Source: an uncultured Actinobacillus sp. (GTDB lineage Bacteria > Pseudomonadota > Gammaproteobacteria > Enterobacterales > Pasteurellaceae). From it: a stretch of DNA of 64,000 nt. The notes beneath the pieces were generated by a model. The model was not told the DNA's origin. It was given only the letters and a program-made list of their open reading frames with translations, and did no database searches. Location of the stretch: contig NZ_CAMEFX010000007.1 of assembly GCF_945915845.1 (NCBI RefSeq), forward strand, positions 1-64,000. Direction: 5' to 3'. A program made the position numbers and the translations under genes. Positions 17,442-28,527 of this stretch are shown here, in pieces. Each line of letters opens with the position of its first letter. Positions within the stretch are counted from its first letter, which is position 1.

Positions 17442-18335
17442 TTATGATTTACGATTTTTATGATGAAAATTATATTCGCCCCATGCGGCTGCACCAATTA
17501 AACCCGCGTCACCGCCGAATTGGGCTGGGCGTAATGGGCAACGATAAAAATAGGGTTGTTTTTTAAGGTATTTTTCCACTAAAGGCAAATAACCTTCGGC
17601 TAAGCCAACGCTACCGCCAATGACGATTTTTTGCGTGTCTAAGCTAATGCGTAAATTGGCGATTAAATTGGCAATGGCTTTGGCGGAACGTTCCACCAGT
17701 GCGGTGGCTTTTTCATCATTTTGACGAAAACGCTCAAAGACTTCTTTAGGCGAGCAAGGGCTTTCCCACTGGCTTGAAACCGCTTCTATCGCGCGCCCGG
17801 ACGCCACTGCTTCCACACAGCCACGGCGACCGCAACCACACATCACTTCATTGGGGTCCGCCAAAGTATGACCAATATGACCGGCAACGCCATTCGGTTC
17901 CGTCAGCAATTGTCCATTTTGAATGATGCCGCCGCCCACCCCCGTTGAGACCGTGATAAAGACAAAATTTTTCACCGCACTTTGATCTTCATGTTGATAT
18001 TCTGCAAAGGCAGCCGCTTGCACATCATTAAGCAAAAAAATGGGTTTCTTACTGACTGAAGCCAAGCTTTCATGTAACGGAAAATGCGCTAATCCCCCTA
18101 AGTTTTTAGGGTTAAGTGCGGTTAAAATACCTTGATTAATAATGCCTGTTGATGCCACGGCAATATAATCAAATTGCCCTTGATATTGTTGCACAATATC
18201 TTTTAGAACCTGACGCATTCCACTTCCATCTTGATCTTGCGGCGTGACAATTTGTTGTCGTTGAGAGATCAACTGATTTTCGACTAATGCAACGGCAATT
18301 TTTGTGCCGCCAATATCAATGGCTAAACAACGCAT
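17442..18335 (-). CDS. nanK: N-acetylmannosamine kinase
   Basis: A 297-residue ROK-family sugar kinase that phosphorylates ManNAc to ManNAc-6-P using ATP. It has the N-terminal phosphate loop DIGGTK, the sugar-binding GHTLADP region and the ROK zinc motif CGCGRRGCVE (about 168-177). It starts 12 bases after nanE. The neighbours nanE and nanA supply the adjoining steps. Confidence 0.96.
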   Translation of the reverse strand: MRCLAIDIGGTKIAVALVENQLISQRQQIVTPQDQDGSGMRQVLKDIVQQYQGQFDYIAVASTGIINQGILTALNPKNLGGLAHFPLHESLASVSKKPIFLLNDVQAAAFAEYQHEDQSAVKNFVFITVSTGVGGGIIQNGQLLTEPNGVAGHIGHTLADPNEVMCGCGRRGCVEAVASGRAIEAVSSQWESPCSPKEVFERFRQNDEKATALVERSAKAIANLIANLRISLDTQKIVIGGSVGLAEGYLPLVEKYLKKQPYFYRCPLRPAQFGGDAGLIGAAAWGEYNFHHKNRKS

Positions 18336-18347
18336 AATGCACCTTCC

Positions 18348-19037
18348 TTATTTTTTGGCTTGTTGAATTGCCTGAGCAAACCAACTGACAATATGCTCTA
18401 AACGCGTTAATGCGGATCCTACCGTAACGCAGTCTGCGCCGGCTTCAATGGCAGAGCGCGCGAGTTCCGGTGTGTTATATCGCCCTTCGCCCATAACGAA
18501 ACAGCCTGCCGCTTTGAGATCTTTGACTAATTGATAATCCGGTTCTTCCGGTACTTCGCCGCCGGTATAGCCGGACATTGTGCTACCCACAATATCAAAG
18601 CCCAATTGTTGACAATATAGCCCTTCTTCCAGATTTGAGCAATCCGCCATCGCTAAACAGCCCTTTTGATGAATTCGTTCCACTGCTTCTTTTATGCTAA
18701 CAGGGCGCGGGCGATTTGTTCCGTCCACCGCAATGATATCGGCACCTGCTGCGGCGAGTGCGTCAATATCTTCTAAGAATGGGGTGATACGAACGGGACT
18801 ATCGGGCAAATCGCGTTTAACAATACCAATAATAGGCACTGAAACCGTTGGTCGAGTAGCCTTTAAATTATCAACCCCTTCAATGCGCAATCCGGCGGCA
18901 CCGCCAATGACAGAAGCTTGTGCCATTGCCGCCACAATAGATGGGCTATCCATAGGTCCATCATCAACAGGTTGGCAAGAAGCGATTAATCCATAATGAA
19001 TCTGTTCTAGTACATTTTGATGATCTAATTTTGACAT
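18348..19037 (-). CDS. nanE: N-acetylmannosamine-6-phosphate 2-epimerase
   Basis: A 229-residue TIM-barrel enzyme that epimerises ManNAc-6-P to GlcNAc-6-P. Characteristic stretches are the N-terminal [13 protein letters not shown] substrate loop, IGIVKRDLP with the catalytic-region Lys, [14 protein letters not shown] and the C-terminal phosphate loop [10 protein letters not shown]. It is the first gene of the leftward operon, so its 5' region (19038-19401) is the shared control region with siaP. Confidence 0.97.
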   Translation of the reverse strand: MSKLDHQNVLEQIHYGLIASCQPVDDGPMDSPSIVAAMAQASVIGGAAGLRIEGVDNLKATRPTVSVPIIGIVKRDLPDSPVRITPFLEDIDALAAAGADIIAVDGTNRPRPVSIKEAVERIHQKGCLAMADCSNLEEGLYCQQLGFDIVGSTMSGYTGGEVPEEPDYQLVKDLKAAGCFVMGEGRYNTPELARSAIEAGADCVTVGSALTRLEHIVSWFAQAIQQAKK

Positions 19038-19210
19038 ATCTACTCCATAAACTACGTGGTTGATGATGCTTTCTTTAGCTACTTTATTCCTTAATTATGT
19101 TAGCAAGGTTAGCTATGAGATAAACCTAACGTCCTTGTTTGTAGAAAGCGCGGTCAAATTTTTATTGCTTTGAATTATAACTGCAATGTTCCTAAAAATA
19201 AAATATAAAT

Positions 19211-19275
19211 TGGAGTTTTATTTCATAAAATGATTGAAATGTGAGCTTTGTCACAAATTTAGAAATTAAACTCCA
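19211..19275. promoter_or_regulatory. CRP site within inverted repeat, likely SiaR/CRP control region
   Basis: TGTGAGCTTTGTCACA at 19240-19255 is a perfect TGTGA-N6-TCACA CRP site. It is flanked by TGGAGTTT (19211-19218) and AAACTCCA (19268-19275), an exact inverted repeat that could be the SiaR operator half-sites. The whole lies between divergent nanE and siaP, where SiaR and CRP are known to act in H. influenzae. The operator assignment is inference. Confidence 0.8.
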
Positions 19276-19282
19276 TTTTTGA

Positions 19283-19311
19283 TTGAAAAAATGATTTCAT
19301 TGCTTTATAAA
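19283..19311 (+). promoter_or_regulatory. Putative siaP promoter
   Basis: TTGAAA (19283-19288) and TATAAA (19306-19311) are spaced by 17 bases, downstream of the CRP site. The -35 box starts about 27 bases after the CRP site, giving it an upstream-activator position. The transcript would have a leader of about 80-85 bases before siaP. Confidence 0.55.
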
Positions 19312-19350
19312 TGTAATCAGTAAATAGACGGACAAACAAGTTGTATTTAG

Positions 19351-20385
<1,035 letters not shown>

Positions 20386-20420
20386 TTGACCGCACTTCAG
20401 TAACGGTATTTCTGTTCAAT

Positions 20421-20442
20421 GAGGGCGTAGCAATACGCCCTT
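20421..20442 (+). promoter_or_regulatory. Stem-loop between siaP and siaT
   Basis: GGGCGTA (20423-20429) pairs with TACGCCC (20434-20440) around the tetraloop GCAA. No U-run follows, so it is more likely a processing or mRNA-stability hairpin, or a weak attenuator, that favours binding-protein over permease expression. Confidence 0.55.
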
Positions 20443-20498
20443 AGCACATGTCGATGACCTTTGTTGTCTCGATTAACAAGCCTGATTTTGGAGGCTTT

Positions 20499-22346
20499 AT
20501 GAAATTCATCAATAAATTAGAAGAATGGCTCGGTGGAACCTTATTACTCATTATTTTTGCCATTCTTGTGGCACAAATCATCGCCCGTCAAATCTTTGAT
20601 TCACCTATTATCTGGAGCGAAGAATTAGCGCGGCTCTTATTTATTTATGCAGGGCTATTCGGTATCAGTATGGCAATTCGCAGCCAACAACATGTGTATA
20701 TCGATTTTCTCACGAACTTAATGCCTGATTATATTCGCCGTGTTACCAATTCGTTTGTGCAAATTCTGATTTTTATTTCTATTGTGTTATTTGTACACCT
20801 TGGCTTTAAAACATGGATTGGCGCGACCTTTGAAATTGTGTCTTTGGGCATTTCGGAAAAATGGCTTTATGGCGGTTTGCCATTTATTTCATTGCTGATG
20901 TTTTTCCGTTTTTTACAGGCGCAACAGGAAAATTTCCACAAAAAATTAACCTATTTGCCTGCGCTATTCTTTGTTGTAAGCGCGGTGATAATTTTTGCGA
21001 TTTTGTTTTTCCAACCGGATTGGTTTAAAGCATTACGCATTTCGAATTACGTCAAATTCGGTAGCTCTGCCGTGTATGTGACCTTGGGAATTTGGTTGGT
21101 GATTATGTTCCTTGGCACGCCTGTGGGCTGGTCTTTATTCATTGCCACCGTGCTTTATTTTGCTATGACACGTTGGAATATCATCAATTCCGCGTCCATT
21201 AAATTGGTGGACAGCTTGAACAGCTTCCCATTATTGAGTGTGCCATTTTTTATCCTAACGGGGATTTTGATGAATACAGGTGGGATAACCACAAAAATCT
21301 TCACCTTTGCGAAAGCCTTATTAGGACATTACACCGGCGGTATGGGGCATGTGAATATTGGGGCAAGTTTGATTTTCTCAGGGATGTCAGGATCGGCGTT
21401 GGCTGACGCAGGCGGTCTCGGACAACTTGAAATTAAATCTATGCGCGATGCCGGGTATGACGATGAGATCAGCGGTGGAATTACCGCAGCATCTTGTATT
21501 ATCGGGCCGCTTGTACCGCCAAGTATTGCTATGATTATCTATGGTGTAATTGCCAATGAAAGCATCGCGAAGCTTTTTATAGCAGGCTTTGTACCGGGTG
21601 TGCTTGTTACCATTGCGTTGATGAGTATGAACTATTTCGTCTCGAAAAAACGAGGTTATCCAAGAACACCAAAAGCCACAAGAGAAGAACTTTGCAAATC
21701 ATTTAAAGAAAGTATTTGGGCAATTTTAACCCCGGTTTTAATTATTGCAGGGATTTTCTCCGGCTTATTTACCCCAACGGAAGCGGCGGTATTTGCGTCA
21801 GCATACGCCATCATTATTGGTAAATTTGTGTACAAAGAATTGACCTTAGAAAGCTTATTTAAAAGCTGTGTAGAAGCCATTTCTATTACCGGGGTTACGG
21901 CGTTGATGGTCATGACGGTAACATTCTTTGGCGACATGATTGCCCGTGAGCAAGTGGCAATGAAAATTGGTGAAGCCTTCGTTGCCTTGGCGGATAGCCC
22001 AATTATGGTGTTAGTGATGATCAACCTATTATTGTTGTTCTTAGGCATGTTCATCGATGCTTTAGCTTTACAATTCCTTGTATTACCAATGCTTATTCCA
22101 ATTGCGCAACAATTTGGTATCGATCTTGTGTTCTTTGGTGTGATGACAACACTTAATATGATGATTGGTATTCTTACGCCGCCAATGGGCATGGCGTTGT
22201 TTGTGGTCGCACGGGTTGGCAATATGTCAGTGTCTACGGTGACCAAAGGGGTATTGCCGTTCTTAGTGCCAATTTTTGTCACATTGGTGTTAATTACGAT
22301 ATTCCCACAAATTATTACTTTCATACCGAACTTGCTTATGCCTTAA
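20499..22346 (+). CDS. siaT: Sialic acid TRAP transporter fused permease (QM)
   Basis: A 615-residue inner-membrane protein that fuses the small (DctQ, four helices, about 1-165) and large (DctM, about 190-610) TRAP permease subunits with a linking helix, as in H. influenzae SiaQM. It imports Neu5Ac with Na+ using SiaP. DctM hallmarks include [19 protein letters not shown] and [16 protein letters not shown] chose the ATG at 20499, preceded by TGGAGG, over the longer frame from 20448. It is followed by nanM. Confidence 0.96.
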   Translation: MKFINKLEEWLGGTLLLIIFAILVAQIIARQIFDSPIIWSEELARLLFIYAGLFGISMAIRSQQHVYIDFLTNLMPDYIRRVTNSFVQILIFISIVLFVHLGFKTWIGATFEIVSLGISEKWLYGGLPFISLLMFFRFLQAQQENFHKKLTYLPALFFVVSAVIIFAILFFQPDWFKALRISNYVKFGSSAVYVTLGIWLVIMFLGTPVGWSLFIATVLYFAMTRWNIINSASIKLVDSLNSFPLLSVPFFILTGILMNTGGITTKIFTFAKALLGHYTGGMGHVNIGASLIFSGMSGSALADAGGLGQLEIKSMRDAGYDDEISGGITAASCIIGPLVPPSIAMIIYGVIANESIAKLFIAGFVPGVLVTIALMSMNYFVSKKRGYPRTPKATREELCKSFKESIWAILTPVLIIAGIFSGLFTPTEAAVFASAYAIIIGKFVYKELTLESLFKSCVEAISITGVTALMVMTVTFFGDMIAREQVAMKIGEAFVALADSPIMVLVMINLLLLFLGMFIDALALQFLVLPMLIPIAQQFGIDLVFFGVMTTLNMMIGILTPPMGMALFVVARVGNMSVSTVTKGVLPFLVPIFVTLVLITIFPQIITFIPNLLMP

Positions 22347-22450
22347 AGTGCGGTGAAAAATTTGGGTAATTTTACAACCCAATCAATACACGGACGGACA
22401 CAGGTTCGCCTAAAAAAGCAAACTTTCATAAAACCAAAAGGAGTATTCCT

Positions 22451-23596
22451 ATGAAATTTACTAAATCTCTTTTAGCTGTATCTGTATTAGGTTTAACTGC
22501 ATTTGCTGCACAAGCAGCGCAATACCCAGATCTTCCTGTTGGAATTAAAGGTGGTGCGGGCGCATTGATTGGCGACACCGTCTATATTGGGCTAGGTTCC
22601 GGCGGCGATAAATTCTATGCCTTGAACTTAAAAGAAAAAGAGGGTCAATGGAAAGAAATCGCGGCTTTCCCTGGCGGTATGCGTAATCAAGCGACTGCAG
22701 CAGGTGTGGATGGTAAACTTTATGTGTTTGGTGGTTTCCAAGATACGGCAAATCATAAAAACGAAAGTATTAATGATGCTTATGTTTACAACCCTGCCGA
22801 TAATATGTGGACGAAATTACAAACACGTTCACCAAAAGGCGCGACAGCAGGCACCAGCGCGATTTCTGACGGTAAGAAAATTTACTTTGTAGGTGGCGTT
22901 AACCAAGAAATTTGGAACGGCTTATTCCAAGATGTTGCCGCAGCGGGCGGTGATAAAGAGAAAGAAAAAGCGGTCTTCGACCCATATTTTAACTTACGTG
23001 CTCAAGACTTCTTCTTCTCACCTGAAATCGCCAGCTATGAGCCGGCCACTAACACTTGGCGCAACGAAGGTGTATTCCCATTCCCACCAAGAGCAGGCGC
23101 GGCTTTAGGACTTAAAAACGGCAAGTTGCTCGTGGTTAACGGTGAAATCAAAGCCGGTTTACGTACAGCGAGTACAGAGTTAGGCACCATTGGCAAAGAT
23201 GGTATTACGTGGAAAAAACTCGGTGATCTTCCAGCCCCGGCAGGCATGGCACAACAAGATGGTATTGCCGCGGCAATGGGCGGTTACTCTAACGGTCATT
23301 ATATCGTCACAGGCGGTGCAAACTTCCCAGGCGCAAGAGCCAATTATGAAAAAGGCATTACCGATGCCCATCGTACAGGTGGCTTGAAAAAAACATATCA
23401 TAACGATGTGTATGCGTTAAATGAGAAAAATGGTACTTGGAAAATCGTAGGTAAATTACCGGAAAATATCGCAGCAGGTCTTGCGGTATCCTATGACAAT
23501 AAAGTGCTTTTGATTGGCGGTGAAACAGACGGCGGCAAAGCACTCAGCAAAGTACAATCCATGTCTTATGACGGTAAAAAATTGGTTGTAGAATAA
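22451..23596 (+). CDS. nanM: N-acetylneuraminate epimerase (periplasmic Kelch protein)
   Basis: A 381-residue periplasmic mutarotase that converts alpha- to beta-Neu5Ac released by sialidases. A signal peptide (residues 1-22, cleaved near AAQA) precedes a six-bladed Kelch propeller with repeats such as [25 protein letters not shown] and KVLLIGGE. It follows siaT by 104 bases that include a good ribosome site (AGGAG). Position and length match H. influenzae HI0148. Confidence 0.94.
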   Translation: MKFTKSLLAVSVLGLTAFAAQAAQYPDLPVGIKGGAGALIGDTVYIGLGSGGDKFYALNLKEKEGQWKEIAAFPGGMRNQATAAGVDGKLYVFGGFQDTANHKNESINDAYVYNPADNMWTKLQTRSPKGATAGTSAISDGKKIYFVGGVNQEIWNGLFQDVAAAGGDKEKEKAVFDPYFNLRAQDFFFSPEIASYEPATNTWRNEGVFPFPPRAGAALGLKNGKLLVVNGEIKAGLRTASTELGTIGKDGITWKKLGDLPAPAGMAQQDGIAAAMGGYSNGHYIVTGGANFPGARANYEKGITDAHRTGGLKKTYHNDVYALNEKNGTWKIVGKLPENIAAGLAVSYDNKVLLIGGETDGGKALSKVQSMSYDGKKLVVE

Positions 23597-23611
23597 TAAC
23601 CAAATCTTATA

Positions 23612-23719
23612 TGAACCGTATAGGGTTCCCTAATCTGAGCCGCGTTGCGGCTCTTTTTTCAGCCCCAGCAAGGCCGGACTGAATGAACCTAGCACGACTT
23701 GTACTAGGTTATTTTTTCC
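23612..23719. repeat. Composite four-hairpin repeat, copy 2 (degenerate)
   Basis: This copy has the same A-B-C-D order as copy 1: a decayed A (TATGAACCGTATAGGG), B GAGCCGCGTTGCGGCTC followed by six T, a decayed C and a decayed D (CCTAGCACGACTTGTACTAG). Hairpin B plus T-run (23637-23660) would work as the terminator of nanM. The sequence from here to the porin gene (23720-24083) holds regulatory sites but no gene. Confidence 0.8.
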
Positions 23720-23745
23720 TTAATTTTAAAAAGTTCCATTGTTTC

Positions 23746-23761
23746 TGTGATCCCTATCACA
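23746..23761. promoter_or_regulatory. CRP site upstream of porin gene, distal
   Basis: TGTGATCCCTATCACA is an exact TGTGA-N6-TCACA match about 320 bases before the porin start codon. Confidence 0.7.
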
Positions 23762-23899
23762 ATCCTGCAAAAAAAGTAAAAGAAACTTCTTCTCCATTTG
23801 TTTCATTGTAATAAAGCGTAAGCACTCCAAATAATTCATTATTTAACAATGGGTTATGAAATATAGCAAATCAACTCGCTCCATGGAATTTGTTTATTT

Positions 23900-23915
23900 T
23901 GTGATCTGTATCACC
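23900..23915. promoter_or_regulatory. CRP-like site upstream of porin gene, proximal
   Basis: TGTGATCTGTATCACC matches the CRP consensus except for the last base. With the distal site it suggests catabolite control of the porin, in line with the CRP-controlled sialic acid genes beside it. Confidence 0.65.
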
Positions 23916-24083
23916 TAAAAAATAGCTCGCTTCATTTGTAACTTATTGATTTTATTTGTGTTTAAATTTGAGTTGGAGTGTTTTGAATATTTACGCCAAA
24001 AATAACTCTTTGTATAGTAAGCCCCAAGAAGAAACTTTCTTCTTACTGGCAGGATGATAAAACCTAAAATTGAGGAACATATT

Positions 24084-25211
24084 ATGAAAAAGACACTTCT
24101 CGCATTAGCAGTTGCTGCATTCGCAGCCAGTTCGGCTCAAGCTACCGTCATTTATCAAAAAGACGGCACAAAAATTGATATCGATGGTCGAGCTCACTTT
24201 GAATTAAGAAATGATAAAGATAACCGCACAGATTTACGCGATGTTGGCTCTCGTCTCCGCGTTCGTGCTTATCAAGAAATTGGTGCAGGATTCTCCGCTT
24301 ATGGTGGCGTTGAATTACGCTTCTCTGACGATAAAGGAAATGCAGGCAGCATTGGTTCTAACTTACGTACTCATCGCCTTTATGCGGGTTTGATTCATAA
24401 AGATATTGGTACATTAACTTTCGGTCGTCAATTACATTTAGGTGACCATATTCCAAAAGCGAACTACACTTATGAATGGGGTGGCAACGTCTTCTTTGAC
24501 GGTCACAGAAAAGCGGCAACCTTTATGTCTGCTAAATTTGCAGGCGTTCGCTTCGCAGCGGATTACTATTTTGGCGGATCAGATAAAGGTGATATCACTT
24601 ATAAATGGAAAGATGCCGCAAATGTAGAACATGAAAGAAAAGGTCCTGCTTCAAGTGGAAGCTCAAACTGGGATCAAGGACAAGGTTATGGTATCGGTTT
24701 ATTCTATGATGGCAAATGGGATGATTTAGCCGTTCGTTTCGGTTCAGGTTTCACCGAAGTGCTTCAATCAAATACCGGTCTTAAAGCGGATGAATACAAA
24801 TTGAAACGAGCCGGTATCGGTTTTGACGTGAAATATAAAATCGTCACCCTTGGCTTTGACTGGGCGTACGGTAAAGTGGATAAAAAAGGCGTGGGTTCTG
24901 AAAATATCGGCTTCCAAAAAATTGCCGCATATAAGGCCTCCTTTAACAAAAACAACCGTTACTTAGTGGGCTTAAAAGTGGATGTTACACCACAAAACGC
25001 CATTTACGGTCAATATTATTTCGCCAATGCGGATACCGCAGTGGCAGGGGATGATGATGTCAAAATGCGCGGTTGGATGATTGGTGCTGACCATCGCTTC
25101 AACAAACACGTTGCTGTTTATGCTGAAGGCGGTAAAGGCAAAGTGAAACAATCAGGCGTAACACTCAAAGACAACCATCGTGTACTCGTTGGTACTCGAA
25201 TCATGTTCTAA
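24084..25211 (+). CDS. ompP2: Trimeric porin, OmpP2-like
   Basis: A 375-residue outer-membrane general porin. A signal peptide (AVAAFAASSAQA, residues 8-19) precedes a 16-strand barrel beginning VIYQKDGTKIDIDGRAHFEL and ending in a C-terminal Phe (GTRIMF), the BamA recognition signature. GTLTFGRQ is typical of Gram-negative porins. I chose the ATG at 24084 because GAGGAA precedes it and the signal peptide starts there. In H. influenzae ompP2 also lies beside nagA, and P2 lets sialic acid and NAD precursors through; that role is inferred here. A strong terminator follows. Confidence 0.88.
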   Translation: MKKTLLALAVAAFAASSAQATVIYQKDGTKIDIDGRAHFELRNDKDNRTDLRDVGSRLRVRAYQEIGAGFSAYGGVELRFSDDKGNAGSIGSNLRTHRLYAGLIHKDIGTLTFGRQLHLGDHIPKANYTYEWGGNVFFDGHRKAATFMSAKFAGVRFAADYYFGGSDKGDITYKWKDAANVEHERKGPASSGSSNWDQGQGYGIGLFYDGKWDDLAVRFGSGFTEVLQSNTGLKADEYKLKRAGIGFDVKYKIVTLGFDWAYGKVDKKGVGSENIGFQKIAAYKASFNKNNRYLVGLKVDVTPQNAIYGQYYFANADTAVAGDDDVKMRGWMIGADHRFNKHVAVYAEGGKGKVKQSGVTLKDNHRVLVGTRIMF

Positions 25212-25256
25212 CATGATATAACAAACTTCATACTAATGTTTTTTTCATTTGATCCT

Positions 25257-25288
25257 TCCCCCATTTTGCTGTGATGGGGGATTTTTTT
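25257..25288 (+). terminator. Porin gene terminator
   Basis: TCCCCCAT (25257-25264) pairs with ATGGGGGA (25274-25281) and seven T follow. Confidence 0.85.
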
Positions 25289-25369
25289 ACGTTCTTAATC
25301 AATATCACTTTTTTCAAAAGATAAACACCCCCTAACTTTTCCCCACTACTCATTCCTTATAAAATAACG

Positions 25370-25375
25370 TATAAT
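25370..25375 (+). promoter_or_regulatory. -10 box of the fabZ operon (putative)
   Basis: TATAAT lies 41 bases before the fabZ start codon in AT-rich DNA. No good -35 box is visible at 16-18 bases upstream, so the assignment is tentative. Confidence 0.4.
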
Positions 25376-25415
25376 TTCACCCAATTAGCGAAAACATTTC
25401 TCAAAGGACAAGACT

Positions 25416-25868
25416 GTGACAACTGAAACCAGAACACCTCGAATTATTGAAGCAAAAGAAATCATGGCCTTATTACCACATCGTTATCCATTCTTATTGG
25501 TGGATCGTGTTGTGGATTTCCAAGAAGGCGAATGGTTGACTGCCATTAAAAATATCAGTGTAAATGAACCTTGTTTTACAGGGCATTTCCCGGGTGAACC
25601 TATTTTACCAGGTGTCTTAATTTTGGAAGCATTAGCCCAATCAATGGGGATTTTGGCGTTCAAAACCCATGAACTTCAAGGCGGTGAGTTATTTTATTTT
25701 GCAGGGATTGATGATGCACGTTTTAAACGTCCGGTATTACCCGGTGATCAAATGGAATTGCACGTTGAAGTGGTCAAAGAACGCCGTGGCATTACATCTT
25801 TCACCGGTGTCGCTCGCGTGAACGGTGAAGTGGCTTGTGAAGCAAAATTAATGTGCGCACGTAGATAA
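25416..25868 (+). CDS. fabZ: 3-hydroxyacyl-ACP dehydratase FabZ
   Basis: A 150-residue hot-dog-fold enzyme that dehydrates 3-hydroxyacyl-ACP in fatty acid elongation. The catalytic His is H57 ([15 protein letters not shown]) and Glu is E71 (LEALAQ). The start is a GTG with AAAGGA upstream. It heads fabZ-lpxA-lpxB-rnhB; the lpxD gene found just upstream in many gamma-proteobacteria is not here. FabZ competes with LpxC/LpxA for 3-hydroxymyristoyl-ACP, so the grouping links membrane lipid and lipid A synthesis. Confidence 0.97.
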   Translation: MTTETRTPRIIEAKEIMALLPHRYPFLLVDRVVDFQEGEWLTAIKNISVNEPCFTGHFPGEPILPGVLILEALAQSMGILAFKTHELQGGELFYFAGIDDARFKRPVLPGDQMELHVEVVKERRGITSFTGVARVNGEVACEAKLMCARR

Positions 25869-25897
25869 CAGTTTAGTACAAGGAAAAGGGGCAAAAT

Positions 25898-26686
25898 ATG
25901 ATTCACCCTACAGCAAAAATTCATCCTTCTTCTATTGTTGAAGAAGGCGCAAAAATTGGCGAAAACGTGGTTATCGGCCCATTTTGTATCGTTGAAAAAG
26001 ATGTGGAAATTGGCAAAGGCACCGTTTTACATTCGCACGTTGTAGTTCGTGGCGTAACAAAAATTGGTGAAGATAACCAAATTTTCCAAGGCGCAAGCAT
26101 TGGCGAAGTTAACCAAGATTTAAAATATCAAGGTGAGCCGACAAAAACCATTGTAGGCGATCGCAACCGAATTCGCGAAAATGTGACTATTCACCGTGGA
26201 ACGGTTCAAGGTGGGGGCGTAACCCGTGTGGGTGACGATAACTTATTTATGGTTAACGCCCATATTGCCCACGATTGTAAAATTAAAAATCGTTGTATTC
26301 TTGCCAATAATGCTACCTTGGCAGGACACGTAGAATTAGATGATTTTGTGATTGTAGGCGGCATGTCAGCCATTCATCAATTTGTAATTGTTGGCGCGCA
26401 CGTTATGTTGGGCGGCGGTTCAATGGTAAGCCAAGATGTGCCGCCTTATGTTATGGCGCAAGGTAATCACGCGCGTCCCTTTGGTGTGAATATCGAAGGC
26501 TTAAAACGCCGCGGTTTTGATAAACCGACCTTACACGCAATCCGCAATGTGTATAAATTAATTTATCGTAGCGAGCGTACCTTGGAAGAAGTGATGCCGG
26601 AAATTGAGCATTACGCCAAAACCGAAGCAGCGATTAGCTTCTTCTTAGAATTCTTTAAACGTTCAACGCGCGGAATTATTCGTTAA
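25898..26686 (+). CDS. lpxA: UDP-N-acetylglucosamine acyltransferase
   Basis: A 262-residue left-handed beta-helix enzyme that catalyses the first step of lipid A synthesis, transferring 3-hydroxyacyl from ACP to UDP-GlcNAc. Hexapeptide repeats run from residue 1 to about 190, and the catalytic base H125 is conserved in NAHIAHDC. The C-terminal helical domain is intact. It starts 29 bases after fabZ. Confidence 0.98.
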   Translation: MIHPTAKIHPSSIVEEGAKIGENVVIGPFCIVEKDVEIGKGTVLHSHVVVRGVTKIGEDNQIFQGASIGEVNQDLKYQGEPTKTIVGDRNRIRENVTIHRGTVQGGGVTRVGDDNLFMVNAHIAHDCKIKNRCILANNATLAGHVELDDFVIVGGMSAIHQFVIVGAHVMLGGGSMVSQDVPPYVMAQGNHARPFGVNIEGLKRRGFDKPTLHAIRNVYKLIYRSERTLEEVMPEIEHYAKTEAAISFFLEFFKRSTRGIIR

Positions 26687-26739
26687 TTTAATCCGTAGTG
26701 GGCGGACCAAGGTGTCCGCCTATTTTTTTAGGAATTTGT

Positions 26740-27915
26740 ATGCAAAACCTAAATAAAACTAACCCAATCATTGCTATTGTGGCAGGCGAAGTGTCTGGCG
26801 ACATTCTTGGCGCAGGTTTAATTCGTGAACTCAAAGCCATTTACCCTGACGCTAAATTTATTGGCATTGCCGGGCAACAAATGTTGCGCGAAGGCTGCGA
26901 AAGCTTGGTGGATATGGAAGAGATTGCGGTGATGGGGCTGGTGGAAATTCTGAAGCATTTACCGCGTTTATTGAAAATTCGCCGCCATATCGTCCACTAT
27001 TTTTCTCAGCACAAACCGGATATTTTTATTGGCATTGATGCCCCTGAGTTTAATCTTTATGTGGAAGATAAACTTAAAGCGCAAGGGATTAAAACCATTC
27101 ATTATGTCAGCCCGAGCGTGTGGGCGTGGCGACAAAATCGTATTCATAAAATTGCGCGTGCAACCAACATGGTGTTGGCATTTTTGCCTTTTGAGAAAGC
27201 CTTTTATGATAAATTTAATGTGCCTTGCCGCTTTATTGGGCACACAATGGCGGACGCGATTCCGTTACATCCTGATCGCAGTGCCGCTTGCCAAGCGTTA
27301 CATTTAGAGGAAGATCAACGTTATGTGGCGATTTTGGTGGGTAGCCGTGGGGCAGAAGTAGAAATGCTCACGGAACCTTTTATTAAGACCGCGCTGATTT
27401 TAAAAGCCAAATACCCGGATTTAAAATTTTTAGTTCCTTTAATTAATCAAAAACGCCGTAGCCAATTTGAACAAATTCGCGCGCAAATTGCACCGCACTT
27501 TCCGGCTGACACATTGATTTTGCTGGATGGCAACGCGCGTCAGGCAATGACGGTCGCGGAAGCAACGTTGCTGGCTTCGGGAACCGCCGCATTGGAATGT
27601 ATGCTTTGCAAATCACCGATGGTGGTGGGTTATAAAATGAAACCCTTGACCTATTGGTTGGCAAAACGTTTGGTGAAAACCCCTTATGTTTCTTTGCCAA
27701 ATTTATTGGCAAATGAAATGTTAGTGCCTGAAATGCTGCAAGAGGATTGTACGCCGGAGAAATTGGCGGAGAAATTGGCGTTATATTTGGGCGAAAGCGC
27801 GGTGGAAAATCGCCGGGTTTTAATTGATCGTTTTACGGCATTACACGAATTAGTCCGTAAAAATGCGGATAAACAAGCCGCGCAAGCGGTAGTGGATTTA
27901 CTCACTGAAAGATAA
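26740..27915 (+). CDS. lpxB: Lipid-A-disaccharide synthase
   Basis: A 391-residue glycosyltransferase (GT19) that joins 2,3-diacyl-GlcN-1-P and UDP-diacyl-GlcN. Typical motifs are [14 protein letters not shown] at the N-terminus, [10 protein letters not shown] and ASGTAALE. I chose the ATG at 26740 with TAGGAA upstream rather than the longer frame from 26698, because family members start just before the IAIVAGE strand. rnhB follows after one base. Confidence 0.97.
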   Translation: MQNLNKTNPIIAIVAGEVSGDILGAGLIRELKAIYPDAKFIGIAGQQMLREGCESLVDMEEIAVMGLVEILKHLPRLLKIRRHIVHYFSQHKPDIFIGIDAPEFNLYVEDKLKAQGIKTIHYVSPSVWAWRQNRIHKIARATNMVLAFLPFEKAFYDKFNVPCRFIGHTMADAIPLHPDRSAACQALHLEEDQRYVAILVGSRGAEVEMLTEPFIKTALILKAKYPDLKFLVPLINQKRRSQFEQIRAQIAPHFPADTLILLDGNARQAMTVAEATLLASGTAALECMLCKSPMVVGYKMKPLTYWLAKRLVKTPYVSLPNLLANEMLVPEMLQEDCTPEKLAEKLALYLGESAVENRRVLIDRFTALHELVRKNADKQAAQAVVDLLTER

Positions 27916-27916
27916 C

Positions 27917-28516
27917 ATGACAGAAAAATTTGAATATCCAACAGGTTATGCGCTGATTGCCGGTGTCGATGAAGTTGGGCGAGGCCCGCTAGTCGGTGCG
28001 GTGGTGACGGCAGCGGTAATTTTAGATCCGAATAATCCGATAGCAGGGTTGGCGGACAGTAAAAAATTGAGCGAAAAGAAACGATTGGCGTTGGCAGCAG
28101 AAATTAAAGAGAAAGCCTTAGCTTGGAGTTTAGGGCGTGCGGAACCGGAAGAAATTGACGAGCTGAATATTCTGCACGCCACGATGTTAGCGATGCAACG
28201 AGCGGTAAAATCGTTGAAAATTCAACCGCACTTTGTGTTGGTGGACGGTAATCGTATCCCTTCTTTGGCGATGCCGGCCCAAGCGGTCGTTAAAGGTGAT
28301 AGCAAAGTGGCAGAAATTAGCGCGGCGTCTATTTTGGCTAAAGTGGCGCGCGATCAAGAAATGGAAGAGTTGGATCGAGAATTTCCGCAATATGAATTTG
28401 CTAAGCACAAAGGCTATCCTACTAAGGTGCATTTAGAAAAATTGGCGGAATTCGGTGCATTGCCGCAACATCGCCGTAGTTTTGCCCCGGTCAAAAAATG
28501 TTTACAAGATAAATAA
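27917..28516 (+). CDS. rnhB: Ribonuclease HII
   Basis: A 199-residue enzyme that cuts RNA in RNA-DNA hybrids, including single ribonucleotides. The acidic active site begins in [11 protein letters not shown], with further Asp in LVDGNR and in the KVARDQ helix. It is coupled to lpxB (TAA C ATG). The conserved linkage lpxA-lpxB-rnhB matches E. coli. Confidence 0.97.
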   Translation: MTEKFEYPTGYALIAGVDEVGRGPLVGAVVTAAVILDPNNPIAGLADSKKLSEKKRLALAAEIKEKALAWSLGRAEPEEIDELNILHATMLAMQRAVKSLKIQPHFVLVDGNRIPSLAMPAQAVVKGDSKVAEISAASILAKVARDQEMEELDREFPQYEFAKHKGYPTKVHLEKLAEFGALPQHRRSFAPVKKCLQDK

Positions 28517-28527
28517 AAGGAAAAATT

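Noticed and set aside
21656..22324. 222-codon minus-strand ORF inside siaT
   Set aside because: It is antisense to a conserved permease, with a composition of hydrophobic-codon complements and no ribosome site or family pattern.
26968..27941. Several ORFs of 80-90 codons opposite or out of frame with lpxB
   Set aside because: They overlap lpxB completely or nearly so and lack coding signals of their own.
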